NCBI RefSeq assembly: GCF_024345415.1
Contig: NZ_JAGQBB010000015.1
Span: 1 to 64,000, forward strand
Length of the DNA: 64,000 bases
Direction of reading: 5' to 3'
From: Synechococcus sp. Tobar12-5m-g
GTDB taxonomy: Bacteria > Cyanobacteriota > Cyanobacteriia > PCC-6307 > Cyanobiaceae
Both the position numbers and the translations under genes were made by a program. The notes beneath the pieces were generated by a model, which saw only the letters and a list, made by a program, of their open reading frames with translations, had not been told where the DNA came from and did not search any database. Shown here one piece after another: positions 45,471-55,262 of this stretch. The first letter of the stretch is position 1. Each line of letters starts with the position of its first letter.

Positions 45471-45918
45471 ACAGCTCCAGGGGCTCCCAGCGCAATTGGC
45501 GAGAGCCGCCCATCTCGGCCACGATCTTGAGGCGCGGTTCCTTCCGGGTGAGGGAGCAGAGCGAGTCCCGCTCGGCCGCGGATAGCACCTGGGCCTCGAG
45601 CAGCCAGAGCAGGATGGGCTGGCCTCCCTCAAGCAGGGATCCAAGCTGGGGCATCACCCGCTGCACGGTGCCGACGGCGGCATCCCGGCCGACGCTGTGG
45701 TGACCGAGGTGGGGAGGGCGGATGCCGTGGAGCTCGAACAGAAAGGCTTCGGGGTCACCCAGCCCCCGGGCCGAGGTCATCTGGGCCCGGTAGCCGGCCG
45801 CCCGCAGGCGACGCATCAGACGGGTTTCGGCGCCGCCTTCCAGCGGTGCGAAGAGGGCAAGGGCTCCTGCCTGCTCCAGGTCGGCACGGAAGCGGCGGCC
45901 AGTGAGCAACAAGGGCAT
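45457..45918 (-). CDS. ndhN: NAD(P)H-quinone oxidoreductase subunit N
   Basis: 153 residues from ATG 45918 ([18 protein letters not shown]). It matches the cyanobacterial NDH-1 peripheral-arm subunit N, with [23 protein letters not shown]-type [18 protein letters not shown] and [24 protein letters not shown]. It takes part in cyclic electron flow and respiration around photosystem I. Its 3' end overlaps ldpA by 14 bases. Confidence 0.93.
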   Translation of the reverse strand: MPLLLTGRRFRADLEQAGALALFAPLEGGAETRLMRRLRAAGYRAQMTSARGLGDPEAFLFELHGIRPPHLGHHSVGRDAAVGTVQRVMPQLGSLLEGGQPILLWLLEAQVLSAAERDSLCSLTRKEPRLKIVAEMGGSRQLRWEPLELCVAA

Positions 45919-46049
45919 GGGAAGCTCCGATTCGTCGCCGGCAAGTCTGGCAGGAGAACGCCAGGGGAGGGGGGAAGTGGTGAGGTATGTTGAATGGCTG
46001 TGCAACTGATCTGCGCCCGTCCGCTAGCCGGGCCTCCGGATCACTGTGC

Positions 46050-46073
46050 GGAGTCATCGCTGGCGATGACTCC
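46050..46073 (+). repeat. Perfect 10-bp inverted repeat upstream of the ribosomal cluster
   Basis: GGAGTCATCG, a CTGG loop, then CGATGACTCC. The stem is perfect and would form in RNA from either strand. There is no T-run, so it is not an intrinsic terminator. It lies 294 bases before the rplC ATG and could be a leader hairpin or an operator. Confidence 0.6.
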
Positions 46074-46152
46074 TTGAGGCCAGTCCAGACCACTCACCCG
46101 GATCCGTTTCACTGAATCCAATTCACTGAAATCAGAGAAGGGAATGAGAGCC

Positions 46153-46213
46153 TGGCGGGAAACTGTCGTTCGATTTCGATCGAGCGGGAAAGTCCCAGCC
46201 TGCTGTGTCGCCA
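46153..46213 (+). promoter_or_regulatory. Predicted structured RNA leader of the rplC cluster
   Basis: Closing arms TGGCG (46153-46157) and CGCCA (46209-46213) enclose a hairpin CGTTCGAT-TTCG-ATCGAGCG (46167-46186) with a stable UUCG loop, then a short GGA/TCC hairpin. Assigned by eye from complementarity. It might be a ribosomal-protein-responsive element, such as the L4 site in other bacteria; this is inference. Confidence 0.4.
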
Positions 46214-46366
46214 ACCGCTAGCTCAACCGGTGGTGCCCTGGATCTCAGGACATCGTCGGGGTCAGGCCTTGCCCGACCAAGCGCGTCTCATCGATTCAGC
46301 TCCACGCCCTTTCGGCTCGCCCAGAGCCGGAAAGGCGCTCGTTCTCGCTGGCGTCCATCCCATCCC

Positions 46367-47014
46367 ATGTCCATCGGCATTCTCGGGAAGAAACTGGGCA
46401 TGTCCCAGTTCTTCACTGCGGAAGGCAAATCCATCCCGGTCACCTTGATCGAGGCGGGTCCCTGCCGCATCACCCAACTCAAAACCCCAGCCAGCGACGG
46501 CTACACCGCCGTCCAGGTGGGCTTTGGCGAGATTCGCGAGAAACTCGTCAACAGGCCCGCCGCAGGCCACCTGGCCAAATCCGGTGCCGACCCCCTGCGC
46601 CACCTCACCGAATACCGCCTCAACTCCGTTGAAGGCCTGGAACTCGGCGAGGCGATCACGCTGGAGCGCTTCGAGGCCGGCCAGAAGGTCGACGTCAGCG
46701 GCGACACCATGGGGCGCGGCTTCACTGGTTATCAGAAGCGCCATGGCTTCAGCCGTGGTCCGATGAGCCACGGCTCGAAGAACCATCGCCAGCCGGGCTC
46801 CACCGGAGCCGGCACCACACCGGGCCGGGTCTACCCCGGCAAGCGCATGGCCGGCCGCTACGGCGGCAAACAAACCACCACGCGGGGCCTCACGATCCTC
46901 AAGATCGACAGCGAGCGCAACCTCCTGGTGGTGAAGGGTTCGGTGCCGGGCAAGCCTGGGGCCCTGCTCAACATCCGCCCCGCCAAGCGGGTCGGTGACA
47001 AGGAGGCGACCTGA
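46367..47014 (+). CDS. rplC: 50S ribosomal protein L3
   Basis: 215 residues from ATG 46367 ([16 protein letters not shown]). The long frame upstream lacks homology. [23 protein letters not shown] and [23 protein letters not shown] are the L3 signature that reaches the peptidyl-transferase region. First gene of the cluster here; rpsJ, the usual leader of the S10 operon, is not upstream. Confidence 0.98.
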   Translation: MSIGILGKKLGMSQFFTAEGKSIPVTLIEAGPCRITQLKTPASDGYTAVQVGFGEIREKLVNRPAAGHLAKSGADPLRHLTEYRLNSVEGLELGEAITLERFEAGQKVDVSGDTMGRGFTGYQKRHGFSRGPMSHGSKNHRQPGSTGAGTTPGRVYPGKRMAGRYGGKQTTTRGLTILKIDSERNLLVVKGSVPGKPGALLNIRPAKRVGDKEAT

Positions 47015-47016
47015 GG

Positions 47017-47661
47017 ATGTCCACCATGATTCAATGCGTCGTTCGTGATTGGCAGGGCCAGGAAGCTGGTGAAGCCTCTCTGAGCCTGAAGGTGGCGAAG
47101 GAATCTTCCGCAGCCGGTCTGGTTCATCGCGCCGTTGTCCGCCAGTTGGCCAATGCCCGCCAGGGCACCGCCAGCAGCCTCACCCGCGCCGAAGTTCGCG
47201 GTGGCGGTCGCAAGCCCTACAAGCAGAAAGGCACCGGTCGGGCCCGTCAGGGTTCGATCCGCACCCCCCTCCGCCCCGGTGGTGGTGTGGTGTTCGGCCC
47301 CAAGCCCCGCTCCTACGCGGTGGCGATGAACCGCAAGGAGCGGCGCCTCGCCCTGCGCACCGCGCTGATCAGCCGGGCCGACGACATCACGGTGGTCAAG
47401 GGATTCGCCACCGATCTGGAGGCTCCCAGAACCAGGGAAATCGTGGCCGCCCTCCAGCGCTGGGACATCCCTGCAACCGCCAAGGTGCTGCTGATTCTCG
47501 ACGCCCCCTCGGATGTGGTGCGTCTCTCGGTGCGCAATCTCGAGAGGGTCAAGCTGATCGCCGCCGATCAGCTGAACATGTTTGATCTGCTAAATGCCAA
47601 GCGGTTGGTGCTGAGCGAAGAGGCACTGGCCAAGATTCAGGAGGTCTACGGCGATGACTGA
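47017..47661 (+). CDS. rplD: 50S ribosomal protein L4
   Basis: 214 residues, two bases after rplC. The extended loop [20 protein letters not shown] and the C-terminal globular part ([20 protein letters not shown]) are normal for L4. In E. coli this protein represses its own operon by binding the S10 leader; the structured leader here could serve the same role (inference). Its last codons overlap the rplW start by eight bases. Confidence 0.98.
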   Translation: MSTMIQCVVRDWQGQEAGEASLSLKVAKESSAAGLVHRAVVRQLANARQGTASSLTRAEVRGGGRKPYKQKGTGRARQGSIRTPLRPGGGVVFGPKPRSYAVAMNRKERRLALRTALISRADDITVVKGFATDLEAPRTREIVAALQRWDIPATAKVLLILDAPSDVVRLSVRNLERVKLIAADQLNMFDLLNAKRLVLSEEALAKIQEVYGDD

Positions 47662-47956
47662 ACGTTTTGCAGGCCGGCTGGCGGACGTGATCCGCAAGCC
47701 GCTGATCACCGAGAAGGCAACCAGAGCCCTCGAACTCAACCAGTACACCTTCGAGGTGGACCACCGCGCCGCCAAGCCGGACATCAAGGCCGCCGTTGAG
47801 CAGCTGTTCGATGTGCGGGTGATCGGAGTGAGCACGATGAACCCACCCCGCCGCTCCCGGCGGGTGGGCCGGTTCGCGGGCAAACGGGCCCAAGTGAAAA
47901 AAGCGGTGGTGCGTCTTGCCGAAGGCAACGCCATCCAGCTGTTCCCAGAGGCCTGA
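47654..47956 (+). CDS. rplW: 50S ribosomal protein L23
   Basis: 100 residues. [20 protein letters not shown] is the L23 signature at the exit-tunnel rim, where trigger factor and SRP dock. It overlaps the rplD stop by eight bases and is followed by rplB after 15 bases. Confidence 0.98.
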   Translation: MTERFAGRLADVIRKPLITEKATRALELNQYTFEVDHRAAKPDIKAAVEQLFDVRVIGVSTMNPPRRSRRVGRFAGKRAQVKKAVVRLAEGNAIQLFPEA

Positions 47957-47971
47957 GGGATCTGAATCGTT

Positions 47972-48835
47972 ATGGCAATTCGCAACTACCGTCCTTACAC
48001 TCCCGGCACCCGCGGCCGCGCCGCCAGTGACTTCAGTGAAGTCACCGAGCGCAAGCCGGAGCGCAGCTTGGTCATGGCCAAGCACCGCAGCAAGGGTCGC
48101 AACAACCGGGGCGTGATCACCTGTCGCCACCGCGGCGGCGGTCACAAGCGGCTTTACCGCATGGTCGACTTCCGCCGGGACAAGCACGGCGTGGTGGCCC
48201 GGGTGGCCGCCATCCACTACGACCCTCACCGCAACGCGCGCCTGGCCCTGCTCTTCTACACCGACGGTGAGAAGCGTTACATCCTCGCTCCCGCCGGGAT
48301 CGAAATCGGCCAGACCGTGGTTGCCGGCCCCGAGTCACCGATTGAAACCGGCAATGCCTTGCCCCTCTCCTCCATTCCGCTGGGTTCCGCCGTCCACAAC
48401 GTTGAGCTCTATGCCGGCCGCGGTGGCCAGATGGTTCGCACCGCCGGCGCCAGTGCCCAGGTGATGGCCAAGGAGGGCGACTATGTCGCCCTCAAGCTTC
48501 CCTCCACTGAGGTGCGGCTGGTGCGGCGTGAGTGTTACGCCACCCTGGGCGAAGTGGGCAACGCCGAGGTCCGGAACACCAGCCTCGGCAAGGCCGGCCG
48601 CAAGCGTTGGCTGGGTCGCCGCCCAGAGGTTCGCGGCAGTGTGATGAACCCCTGCGACCACCCCCACGGTGGTGGTGAGGGCCGGGCACCGATCGGCCGC
48701 TCCGGACCGGTCACCCCCTGGGGCAAGCCGGCCCTGGGCCTGAAAACCCGTAAGCGGAACAAGCCGAGCAACCGGTTTGTGCTGCGGAAACGTCGCCGCA
48801 CCTCCAAGCGGAGCCGTGGCGGACGGGATTCGTGA
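47972..48835 (+). CDS. rplB: 50S ribosomal protein L2
   Basis: 287 residues, a normal length for cyanobacteria. [21 protein letters not shown], then [20 protein letters not shown] near the C terminus (the catalytic-core His region), and a basic tail [12 protein letters not shown]. Spacing of 15 bases to rplW and 35 to rpsS. Confidence 0.98.
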   Translation: MAIRNYRPYTPGTRGRAASDFSEVTERKPERSLVMAKHRSKGRNNRGVITCRHRGGGHKRLYRMVDFRRDKHGVVARVAAIHYDPHRNARLALLFYTDGEKRYILAPAGIEIGQTVVAGPESPIETGNALPLSSIPLGSAVHNVELYAGRGGQMVRTAGASAQVMAKEGDYVALKLPSTEVRLVRRECYATLGEVGNAEVRNTSLGKAGRKRWLGRRPEVRGSVMNPCDHPHGGGEGRAPIGRSGPVTPWGKPALGLKTRKRNKPSNRFVLRKRRRTSKRSRGGRDS

Positions 48836-48870
48836 TGGTCAACCCCGTTTTGCACTCTGCTTAATCCGCC

Positions 48871-49146
48871 ATGGGACGTTCACTCAAAAAAGGACCATTC
48901 GTTGCCGATCATCTGTTGCGTAAGGTCGAAACGCAGAACAGCGCCGGTGACAAATCCGTGATCAAGACCTGGTCGCGGGCCTCCACGATCCTGCCGATGA
49001 TGATCGGCCACACGATCGCGGTTCACAACGGCAAGAGCCATGTGCCCGTCTACGTGACGGAGCAGATGGTGGGCCACAAGCTGGGGGAGTTCGCCCCCAC
49101 CCGCACCTTCCGCGGCCACATCAAGGACAAAAAAGGTGCCCGTTAA
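48871..49146 (+). CDS. rpsS: 30S ribosomal protein S19
   Basis: 91 residues. [16 protein letters not shown] at the start, and [23 protein letters not shown] with GHIKDKK at the end form the 30S head contact with S13. rplV follows after 13 bases. Confidence 0.98.
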   Translation: MGRSLKKGPFVADHLLRKVETQNSAGDKSVIKTWSRASTILPMMIGHTIAVHNGKSHVPVYVTEQMVGHKLGEFAPTRTFRGHIKDKKGAR

Positions 49147-49159
49147 GGAGCGAAACACC

Positions 49160-49522
49160 ATGGTCAACCCAACCTCCCCCAGCCCCGAAGCCCGTGCCCA
49201 CGGCCGCTACATCCGCGGATCCGTGTCCAAGGTTCGCCGGGTTCTCGACCAGATCCGCGGCCGCTCCTACCGCGAGGCGCTGATCCTGCTCGAGTTCATG
49301 CCCTACCGCTCCACCGGACCGATCACCAAGGTGCTCCGCTCCGCGGTCGCCAATGCGGAGCACAACCTGGGCCTGGATCCTTCCTCCCTGGTGATCAGCA
49401 CGGCCATCGCCGACATGGGTCCATCCCTGAAACGATTCCGTCCCCGCGCCCAGGGGCGGGCCTTCGCGATCAAAAAACAAACCTGCCACATCAGCATTGC
49501 TGTGGCAGCACCCACCCCCTGA
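49160..49522 (+). CDS. rplV: 50S ribosomal protein L22
   Basis: 120 residues from the ATG at 49160; an earlier in-frame start at 49136 lies inside rpsS and is less likely. [25 protein letters not shown] and the tunnel hairpin [20 protein letters not shown] are L22 features. A short Ser/Pro-rich N terminus precedes the fold. Confidence 0.97.
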   Translation: MVNPTSPSPEARAHGRYIRGSVSKVRRVLDQIRGRSYREALILLEFMPYRSTGPITKVLRSAVANAEHNLGLDPSSLVISTAIADMGPSLKRFRPRAQGRAFAIKKQTCHISIAVAAPTP

Positions 49523-49541
49523 CTCCCGAGGACACCGACCG

Positions 49542-50270
49542 ATGGGACACAAGATCCATCCAACCGGCCTGCGCCTGGGGATCACCCAGGAACACCGCTC
49601 GCGCTGGTATGCCCCCAGCAAGACCTATCCCCTCCTGCTTCAGGAGGATGATCGGATCCGCAAGTTCATCCACAAGAAGTACGCCAGCGCCGGCATCAGT
49701 GACGTGTTGATCGCCCGCAAGGCAGATCAGCTCGAAGTTGAGCTCAAAACGGCGCGTCCCGGCGTGCTCGTCGGCCGCCAGGGCAGCGGCATCGAAGATC
49801 TCCGCACCGGCATCCAGGCCACCCTCGGCGATCGCCACCGTCAGGTACGCATCAACGTGGTGGAAGTCGAGCGGGTCGACGCCGATGCCTTCCTTCTGGC
49901 CGAGTACATCGCCCAGCAACTCGAAAAGCGTGTGGCCTTTCGCCGCGTGATGCGCATGACCGTGCAGCGTGCCCAGCGTGCCGGTGTGCTGGGATTGAAG
50001 ATCCAGGTGAGCGGTCGCCTCAACGGCGCCGAAATCGCCCGCACGGAGTGGACCCGCGAGGGTCGCGTGCCCCTGCACACCCTCCGCGCCGACATCGATT
50101 ACGCCACGAAGGTGGCCACCACCACCTACGGGGTTCTTGGGATCAAGGTGTGGGTGTTCAAAGGGGAAGTGCTGCCTGGGCAGAAGGAGCAACTGCCTGC
50201 GGATGGAGCCGCCCGACGCCGCACAAGCCGGCGTCCCCAAGATTTCGAAGACCGCTCCAACAAGGAGTGA
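49542..50270 (+). CDS. rpsC: 30S ribosomal protein S3
   Basis: 242 residues from ATG 49542 ([15 protein letters not shown]). The KH domain carries [14 protein letters not shown], and the C-terminal domain has [15 protein letters not shown] and [20 protein letters not shown]. Part of the mRNA entry helicase of the 30S subunit. Frames opening upstream are not homologous. Confidence 0.98.
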   Translation: MGHKIHPTGLRLGITQEHRSRWYAPSKTYPLLLQEDDRIRKFIHKKYASAGISDVLIARKADQLEVELKTARPGVLVGRQGSGIEDLRTGIQATLGDRHRQVRINVVEVERVDADAFLLAEYIAQQLEKRVAFRRVMRMTVQRAQRAGVLGLKIQVSGRLNGAEIARTEWTREGRVPLHTLRADIDYATKVATTTYGVLGIKVWVFKGEVLPGQKEQLPADGAARRRTSRRPQDFEDRSNKE

Positions 50271-50286
50271 TCAGGAGGCCTGAACC

Positions 50287-50760
50287 ATGCTGAGTCCACG
50301 ACGCGTCAAATTCCGCAAACAGCAGCGAGGCCGCATGTGCGGCACCGCTACCCGGGGCAACACGATTGCCTTTGGTCAGTTTGCTTTGCAGGCCCAGGAA
50401 TGTGGCTGGATCACCTCCCGCCAGATCGAAGCCAGCCGCAGGGCCATGACCCGCCATGTCAAGCGGGGAGGAAAGATCTGGATTCGGATCTTCCCTGACA
50501 AGCCCGTCACCATGCGCCCCGCCGAAACCCGGATGGGCTCCGGCAAGGGCAACCCGGAGTTCTGGGTGGCCGTCATCAAGCCCGGTCGCATTCTCTTTGA
50601 GATGGGCGGTCCTGAAATCACCGAAACCATCGCCAAGGAGGCCATGCGCCTGGCCCAGTACAAACTGCCGGTCAAAACCAAGTTTCTGGCCCTGGATGAC
50701 CAGGCGCCAGCACCCAAAGCGGATTCCGTTCTGGAACCCGTCCTCCCTGGGGACTTCTGA
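50287..50760 (+). CDS. rplP: 50S ribosomal protein L16
   Basis: 157 residues. [17 protein letters not shown] and GRNT-type [16 protein letters not shown], then [20 protein letters not shown], are L16 signatures near the A-site tRNA. The C terminus carries an extra 20-residue Pro/Ala tail. Confidence 0.98.
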   Translation: MLSPRRVKFRKQQRGRMCGTATRGNTIAFGQFALQAQECGWITSRQIEASRRAMTRHVKRGGKIWIRIFPDKPVTMRPAETRMGSGKGNPEFWVAVIKPGRILFEMGGPEITETIAKEAMRLAQYKLPVKTKFLALDDQAPAPKADSVLEPVLPGDF

Positions 50761-50762
50761 CC

Positions 50763-50978
50763 ATGGCCCGTCCTGACATCACCGCGGTGCGCACCCTCAC
50801 CGACGCCGAAATCGAGGAACAGATCAGTGGCTGCCGCCGCGAACTGTTCGACCTCCGCTTCCAGCAGGCCACCCGCCGCCTGGAGCAACCGCACCGCTTC
50901 AAGCAGAGCCGCATCAAGCTGGCCCATCTGCTGACGGTGCAGAAGGAGCGGCAGCGCTCCGCCCTGTCCGCCTCCTGA
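50763..50978 (+). CDS. rpmC: 50S ribosomal protein L29
   Basis: 71 residues starting [20 protein letters not shown], with the family [21 protein letters not shown] helix pair. Starts two bases after rplP. A neighbour of L23 at the tunnel exit. Confidence 0.97.
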   Translation: MARPDITAVRTLTDAEIEEQISGCRRELFDLRFQQATRRLEQPHRFKQSRIKLAHLLTVQKERQRSALSAS

Positions 50979-50995
50979 TCCCCTTCACACCAACC

Positions 50996-51247
50996 ATGGC
51001 ACTCAAGGAAAGGGTCGGCACCGTCGTCAGCGACAAGATGGACAAAACGGTGGTGGTGGCGGTCGAAAACCGCTTCCCCCATCCCATCTATCAAAAGACC
51101 GTCAGCCGCACCACCCGTTACAAGGCCCACGACGAGGAGAACCGCTGTCAGGTGGGGGATCGGGTTCGCATCACGGAAACCCGGCCGCTCAGTCGCACCA
51201 AGCGCTGGGCCGTGGCCGAGGTTCTCAATCCATCCGGCGCGAGCTGA
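50996..51247 (+). CDS. rpsQ: 30S ribosomal protein S17
   Basis: 83 residues. [21 protein letters not shown] and the OB-fold end [20 protein letters not shown] mark S17. Seventeen bases after rpmC. Confidence 0.98.
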   Translation: MALKERVGTVVSDKMDKTVVVAVENRFPHPIYQKTVSRTTRYKAHDEENRCQVGDRVRITETRPLSRTKRWAVAEVLNPSGAS

Positions 51248-51259
51248 GAAGAACCCACC

Positions 51260-51625
51260 ATGATTCAGCAAGAAACCTTCCTCAATGTCGCTGACAACAG
51301 CGGCGCCAAGCGCATCCAGTGCATCCGGGTGCTCGGCACCAACCGTCGCTATGCCCACGTGGGCGATGTGATCGTGGCCGCCGTCAAGGACGCCATGCCC
51401 AACATGGGGGTGAAGAAGTCGGATGTGGTGAAAGCCGTGGTGGTGCGCACCCGTGCCACCCTGCGCCGCGACACCGGCAACTCGATCCGCTTCGATGACA
51501 ACGCCGCCGTGATCCTCGGCACCGACAACAACCCGAAGGGCACCCGGGTGTTCGGGCCCGTCGCCCGTGAATTGCGGGAGCGGAATTTCACCAAGATCGT
51601 GTCACTCGCCCCGGAGGTGATCTGA
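51260..51625 (+). CDS. rplN: 50S ribosomal protein L14
   Basis: 121 residues. [34 protein letters not shown] and [20 protein letters not shown] form the L14 beta-barrel that contacts h14 of 16S rRNA. Twelve bases after rpsQ. Confidence 0.98.
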   Translation: MIQQETFLNVADNSGAKRIQCIRVLGTNRRYAHVGDVIVAAVKDAMPNMGVKKSDVVKAVVVRTRATLRRDTGNSIRFDDNAAVILGTDNNPKGTRVFGPVARELRERNFTKIVSLAPEVI

Positions 51626-51626
51626 G

Positions 51627-51983
51627 ATGGCCACCGCAACACCCAAACCCAAACCAGCTGAGCGCATCAAGATGCGCATCCGCAAAGGGGACACCGTCAA
51701 GGTGATCGCCGGCAAGGACAAGGGCAAGACCGGCGAGGTCCTGCGCACCCTTCCCAATGAGAATCGGGCGGTGGTGCAGGGAATCAACCTGCGCACCCGT
51801 CACATCAAGCCCAGCCAGGAAGGGGAGAGCGGCCGCATCTCCACCGAGGAAGCCTCCGTGCATGCCTCCAACCTGATGCTGTATTCCACCAGCGCGGCCG
51901 TGGCCAGCCGGGTGGAGATCGCGATCCAGGCCGACGGCTCCAAGAAACGCCGGCTCAAGAAAACCGGTGAGCTGATCGACTGA
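51627..51983 (+). CDS. rplX: 50S ribosomal protein L24
   Basis: 118 residues. The KOW motif is [20 protein letters not shown]; the N-terminal 15 residues are a basic extension. It begins one base after the rplN stop. A pyrimidine-rich spacer of 101 bases separates it from rplE, the longest gap so far in the cluster. Confidence 0.97.
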   Translation: MATATPKPKPAERIKMRIRKGDTVKVIAGKDKGKTGEVLRTLPNENRAVVQGINLRTRHIKPSQEGESGRISTEEASVHASNLMLYSTSAAVASRVEIAIQADGSKKRRLKKTGELID

Positions 51984-52084
51984 TCCGCTCAACCACCACC
52001 CGCCCTCCCGTCTACTCCACTCCGCTCCCTTCCTTCCCTCTTCGCTCTCTGACCACGCCCAGAAGCGCAAACACCCTGCTCGCC

Positions 52085-52624
52085 ATGTCACTCAAACAGC
52101 GCTACCGGGAGACGATCCAGCCCAAGCTGCTCAAGGATCTGAACCTCAGCAACGTGCACGAAGTTCCCAAGGTGGTGAAAGTCACCCTCAACCGGGGCCT
52201 CGGCGAAGCCGCCCAGAACGCCAAGGCCCTGGAGGCATCGATCACGGAGCTGGCCACCATCACCGGCCAGAAAGTGGTGGTGACCCGGGCCAAGAAGGCG
52301 ATCGCCGCCTTCAAGATCCGGGAAGGGATGCCGATCGGCGTGGCCGTCACCCTCCGGGGTGAGCGGATGTACGCCTTCCTGGAGCGTCTGATCAACCTGG
52401 CCCTGCCCCGCATCCGTGATTTCCGGGGCGTCAGCCCCAAGAGCTTTGACGGGCGCGGCAACTACACCCTCGGGGTGCGCGAACAGATCATCTTTCCCGA
52501 GATCTCCTACGACAAGATCGACGCCATCCGCGGCATGGACATCACCATCGTGACCAGTGCCCGTACCGACGAAGAGGGCCGGGCCCTCCTCCGCGAGATG
52601 GGAATGCCGTTCCGCAGCAACTGA
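52085..52624 (+). CDS. rplE: 50S ribosomal protein L5
   Basis: 179 residues. [42 protein letters not shown], then [19 protein letters not shown] and [10 protein letters not shown], the L5 body that binds 5S rRNA. It starts the second half of the cluster after a spacer that may hold a promoter. Confidence 0.98.
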   Translation: MSLKQRYRETIQPKLLKDLNLSNVHEVPKVVKVTLNRGLGEAAQNAKALEASITELATITGQKVVVTRAKKAIAAFKIREGMPIGVAVTLRGERMYAFLERLINLALPRIRDFRGVSPKSFDGRGNYTLGVREQIIFPEISYDKIDAIRGMDITIVTSARTDEEGRALLREMGMPFRSN

Positions 52625-52642
52625 GCCCTCTTCGGACCCACC

Positions 52643-53044
52643 ATGGCCAACCACGACCCGATTTCAGACATGCTCACCCGCATCCGCAATGCGAGTGAGA
52701 AAAAGCACCAGTCCACCAAAGTTCCAGCTTCACGCCTCTCCCACAGCATCGCCAAGGTGCTCCAGAAGGAGGGCTTCATCGCTGAGATCAGCGAGGAAGG
52801 CGAAGGGGTGTTGAAGCACCTCGTGCTCGAGCTGAAGTACAGCGGCAAGCACCGCCAGCCCACGATTCGCTCGGTGCAGCGGGTCAGCAAGCCCGGTCTG
52901 CGCATCTACAAGAACACCCGCCAGTTGCCCAAGGTTCTCGGCGGCCTGGGTGTGGCGATCATCTCCACCTCCAGGGGTGTGATGAGCGACCGTGACGCGC
53001 GCAAGCAGGGCGTCGGCGGTGAAGTGCTCTGCTACATCTACTGA
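52643..53044 (+). CDS. rpsH: 30S ribosomal protein S8
   Basis: 133 residues. [18 protein letters not shown] at the start and [22 protein letters not shown] at the end. In E. coli S8 represses the spc operon by binding near rplE. rpsN, which precedes rpsH in many bacteria, is absent. Confidence 0.98.
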   Translation: MANHDPISDMLTRIRNASEKKHQSTKVPASRLSHSIAKVLQKEGFIAEISEEGEGVLKHLVLELKYSGKHRQPTIRSVQRVSKPGLRIYKNTRQLPKVLGGLGVAIISTSRGVMSDRDARKQGVGGEVLCYIY

Positions 53045-53057
53045 TTCGAGGTCATCC

Positions 53058-53597
53058 ATGTCACGCATAGGTAAAGCACCGATCCCCATCCCCGACAAGG
53101 TGACCATCACCCTGAACGGGCTCGCCGTGGCGGTCAAGGGACCCAAGGGTGAGCTCAGTCGCACCCTCCCCGAGGGGGTCGTGGTCAGCGAGGAGAACGG
53201 CATCGTCCTCGTCGCTGCCGCCGACGGAACCCGCCGGTCACGGGAGCGCCACGGCCTCTGCCGCACCCTTGTGGCCAACATGGTCGAAGGGGTCAGCAAG
53301 GGCTTCACCCGCAAGCTCGAAATCATCGGGGTCGGCTACCGGGCCCAGGTCCAGGGCCGCAAACTGCTGGTGAGCGCTGGCTACAGCCACCCCGTTGAGG
53401 TGGTTCCTCCCGAAGGAATCAGCTTCCAGGTGGAGAACAACACCCAGGTGCTGATCTCCGGCTCCGACAAGGAGCTGGTGGGCAATGAAGCCGCCAAGAT
53501 CCGCGCCATTCGTCCGCCGGAGCCCTACAAGGGCAAGGGCATCAAGTTCGAAGGCGAACGCATCCTGCGCAAAGCCGGCAAAACCGGCAAGAAATGA
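53058..53597 (+). CDS. rplF: 50S ribosomal protein L6
   Basis: 179 residues from ATG 53058 ([15 protein letters not shown]). Two related domains with [16 protein letters not shown] and the C-terminal [20 protein letters not shown]. Frames opening in rpsH upstream are not the real start. Confidence 0.98.
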   Translation: MSRIGKAPIPIPDKVTITLNGLAVAVKGPKGELSRTLPEGVVVSEENGIVLVAAADGTRRSRERHGLCRTLVANMVEGVSKGFTRKLEIIGVGYRAQVQGRKLLVSAGYSHPVEVVPPEGISFQVENNTQVLISGSDKELVGNEAAKIRAIRPPEPYKGKGIKFEGERILRKAGKTGKK

Positions 53598-53629
53598 GGA
53601 CGGCCTGAGCCTCCCTACCCCTACCCGCC

Positions 53630-53995
53630 ATGTCCACCGTTTCCCGCAAACAGCAGACCCAGAAGCGACACCGCCGTCTGCGTCGCCACCTCACCGGCAC
53701 GGCCACGCGCCCGCGCCTCGCCGTGTTCCGCTCCAACAACCACATCTACGCCCAGGTCATCGACGACGATGCCCAGAGCACGCTCTGCGCGGCATCGACC
53801 CTCGACAAGGACCTCCGCACCAGCCTCGAGACCAGCGCTTCGTGCGATGCCTCGGTGGCGGTCGGTCAGCTGGTGGCCCAACGGGCCCTGGCCAAGGGCA
53901 TCCAGCAGGTTGTCTTCGACCGCGGTGGCAAGCTGTACCACGGCCGGGTCAAGGCCCTCGCCGATGCCGCCCGAGAAGCGGGCCTCGAGTTCTGA
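53630..53995 (+). CDS. rplR: 50S ribosomal protein L18
   Basis: 121 residues. [32 protein letters not shown] and [21 protein letters not shown] mark L18, a 5S rRNA binder. rpsE follows after 13 bases. Confidence 0.97.
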   Translation: MSTVSRKQQTQKRHRRLRRHLTGTATRPRLAVFRSNNHIYAQVIDDDAQSTLCAASTLDKDLRTSLETSASCDASVAVGQLVAQRALAKGIQQVVFDRGGKLYHGRVKALADAAREAGLEF

Positions 53996-54008
53996 ACCGG
54001 ATCCAACC

Positions 54009-54668
54009 ATGAGCGACATCAACCAACAGATCCAGTCCAGCGAGATTCCGGGGGCCGCCGAAGTTCCTGCCGCGGCCGAAGGCCAGCAGGAGCGCCGTGG
54101 CGGCCGCGGAGGCGGCGATGCCAAGGGGGGAGAGCGTCGTGGCGGCGGCGGCCGTCGTGGCGACAACCGCCGCGGCCAGGAGCGTGACTCCGAATGGCAG
54201 GAGCGGGTGGTGCAGATCCGCCGGGTCTCCAAGACGGTCAAAGGCGGCAAGAAGATGAGCTTCCGGGCGATCGTGGTGGTCGGCAACGAGCGCGGTCAGG
54301 TGGGTGTTGGCGTCGGCAAGGCCGGTGACGTGATCGGCGCCGTCCGCAAGGGTGTGGCGGACGGCAAGAAGCACCTGGTCAAGGTGCCCCTCACCCGCAC
54401 CAGCTCGATCCCCACCGACAGCCGAGGAGAGGACGGGGCCGCCAGCGTGATGATGCGGCCGGCCGCACCGGGTACCGGCGTGATCGCGGGCGGCTCGATC
54501 CGCACCGTGCTCGAGCTGGCCGGCATCAAGAACGTGCTGGCGAAACGGCTGGGCAGCAAAACCCCGCTCAACAACGCCCGCGCGGCGATCCAAGCCCTGC
54601 AGGTGCTGCGCACCCACAAGGACACCGCCAAAGAGCGGGGCATCTCCCTTGAGCAGATCTACTCCTGA
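54009..54668 (+). CDS. rpsE: 30S ribosomal protein S5 with Arg/Gly-rich N terminus
   Basis: 219 residues from ATG 54009. Residues 1-60 are an extension rich in Gly, Arg and Asp with RGG-like units. The normal core follows: [39 protein letters not shown] and [21 protein letters not shown]5 controls translational fidelity. The next gene is rplO directly; rpmD (L30), usual at this place in other bacteria, is missing. Confidence 0.98.
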   Translation: MSDINQQIQSSEIPGAAEVPAAAEGQQERRGGRGGGDAKGGERRGGGGRRGDNRRGQERDSEWQERVVQIRRVSKTVKGGKKMSFRAIVVVGNERGQVGVGVGKAGDVIGAVRKGVADGKKHLVKVPLTRTSSIPTDSRGEDGAASVMMRPAAPGTGVIAGGSIRTVLELAGIKNVLAKRLGSKTPLNNARAAIQALQVLRTHKDTAKERGISLEQIYS

Positions 54669-54675
54669 TCCCGTC

Positions 54676-55128
54676 ATGACACTCACCCTCCAGACCCTCA
54701 AGCCCCAGGCCGGCTCCCGCCGCCGCAAGCTGCGCAAGGGCCGCGGCATCGCCGCTGGCCAGGGCGCCAGTTGCGGCTTCGGCATGCGCGGCCAGAAATC
54801 CCGCTCCGGAAGCCCGACAAGGCCCGGTTTCGAAGGTGGCCAGATGCCCCTCTACCGCCGGCTGCCGAAACTCAAGCACTTCACCCTGGTGAACCCCAAG
54901 GCGTTCACCGTTCTGAACGTCGAGAAACTGGCCGGTCTGACGTCCGGAAGCACGGTCAACCTGGATTCCCTGGTTCAGGCCGGGCTGGTGACCAGCCCGA
55001 AACACCCCCTCAAGATCCTTGGCAACGGCGACCTCGCCGTTGCGCTGGAGGTGAAGGCGGCCGCCTTCACCTCCAGCGCCCGTGAGAAAATCGAGGCCGC
55101 CGGTGGGCGGTGCGAGCTGATCGGCTGA
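54676..55128 (+). CDS. rplO: 50S ribosomal protein L15
   Basis: 150 residues from ATG 54676. The basic Gly-rich N terminus ([20 protein letters not shown] and [10 protein letters not shown]) is followed by [16 protein letters not shown] and the fold around [12 protein letters not shown]. The longer frame at 54649 starts inside rpsE and is not preferred. Confidence 0.97.
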   Translation: MTLTLQTLKPQAGSRRRKLRKGRGIAAGQGASCGFGMRGQKSRSGSPTRPGFEGGQMPLYRRLPKLKHFTLVNPKAFTVLNVEKLAGLTSGSTVNLDSLVQAGLVTSPKHPLKILGNGDLAVALEVKAAAFTSSAREKIEAAGGRCELIG

Positions 55129-55145
55129 TCCACCCTGGGCTCCTT

Positions 55146-55215
55146 GCCTGCGGTGATCGACCAAGCTGCTTCTGGAGCCTGAGCCGTCTGCCAGCCGATC
55201 ACCGGCCGCGCAGGC
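55146..55215 (+). promoter_or_regulatory. Predicted RNA structure in the rplO-secY spacer
   Basis: GCCTG followed by CGGTGATCG (55146-55159) pairs with CGATCACCG (55196-55204) and, after a six-base bulge, CAGGC (55211-55215). That is 14 base pairs around a 36-base loop. It sits 48 bases before the secY ATG and fills most of the 134-base spacer. It could tune secY expression relative to the ribosomal genes (inference). Confidence 0.45.
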
Positions 55216-55262
55216 GGCTTTGAGCTTGTCTGCCTTTCCTCCGTTCTTCACCACCTCACACC

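Larger units (their letters stand above)
45919..46366. other. Leader and promoter region between ndhN and rplC
   Basis: 448-base divergent spacer that holds the promoters of ndhN-ldpA (minus) and of the ribosomal cluster (plus). I see two clear inverted repeats (46050-46073 and the 46153-46213 region, listed separately). A 42-codon frame at 45987-46115 lacks protein-like features. No tRNA or longer gene is present. Confidence 0.6.

Noticed and set aside
45987-46115. 42-codon ORF in the ndhN-rplC spacer
   Set aside because: It starts with a plausible GTGAGG box but has no protein-like conservation features and contains the 10-bp inverted repeat, so a structured leader is the better explanation.
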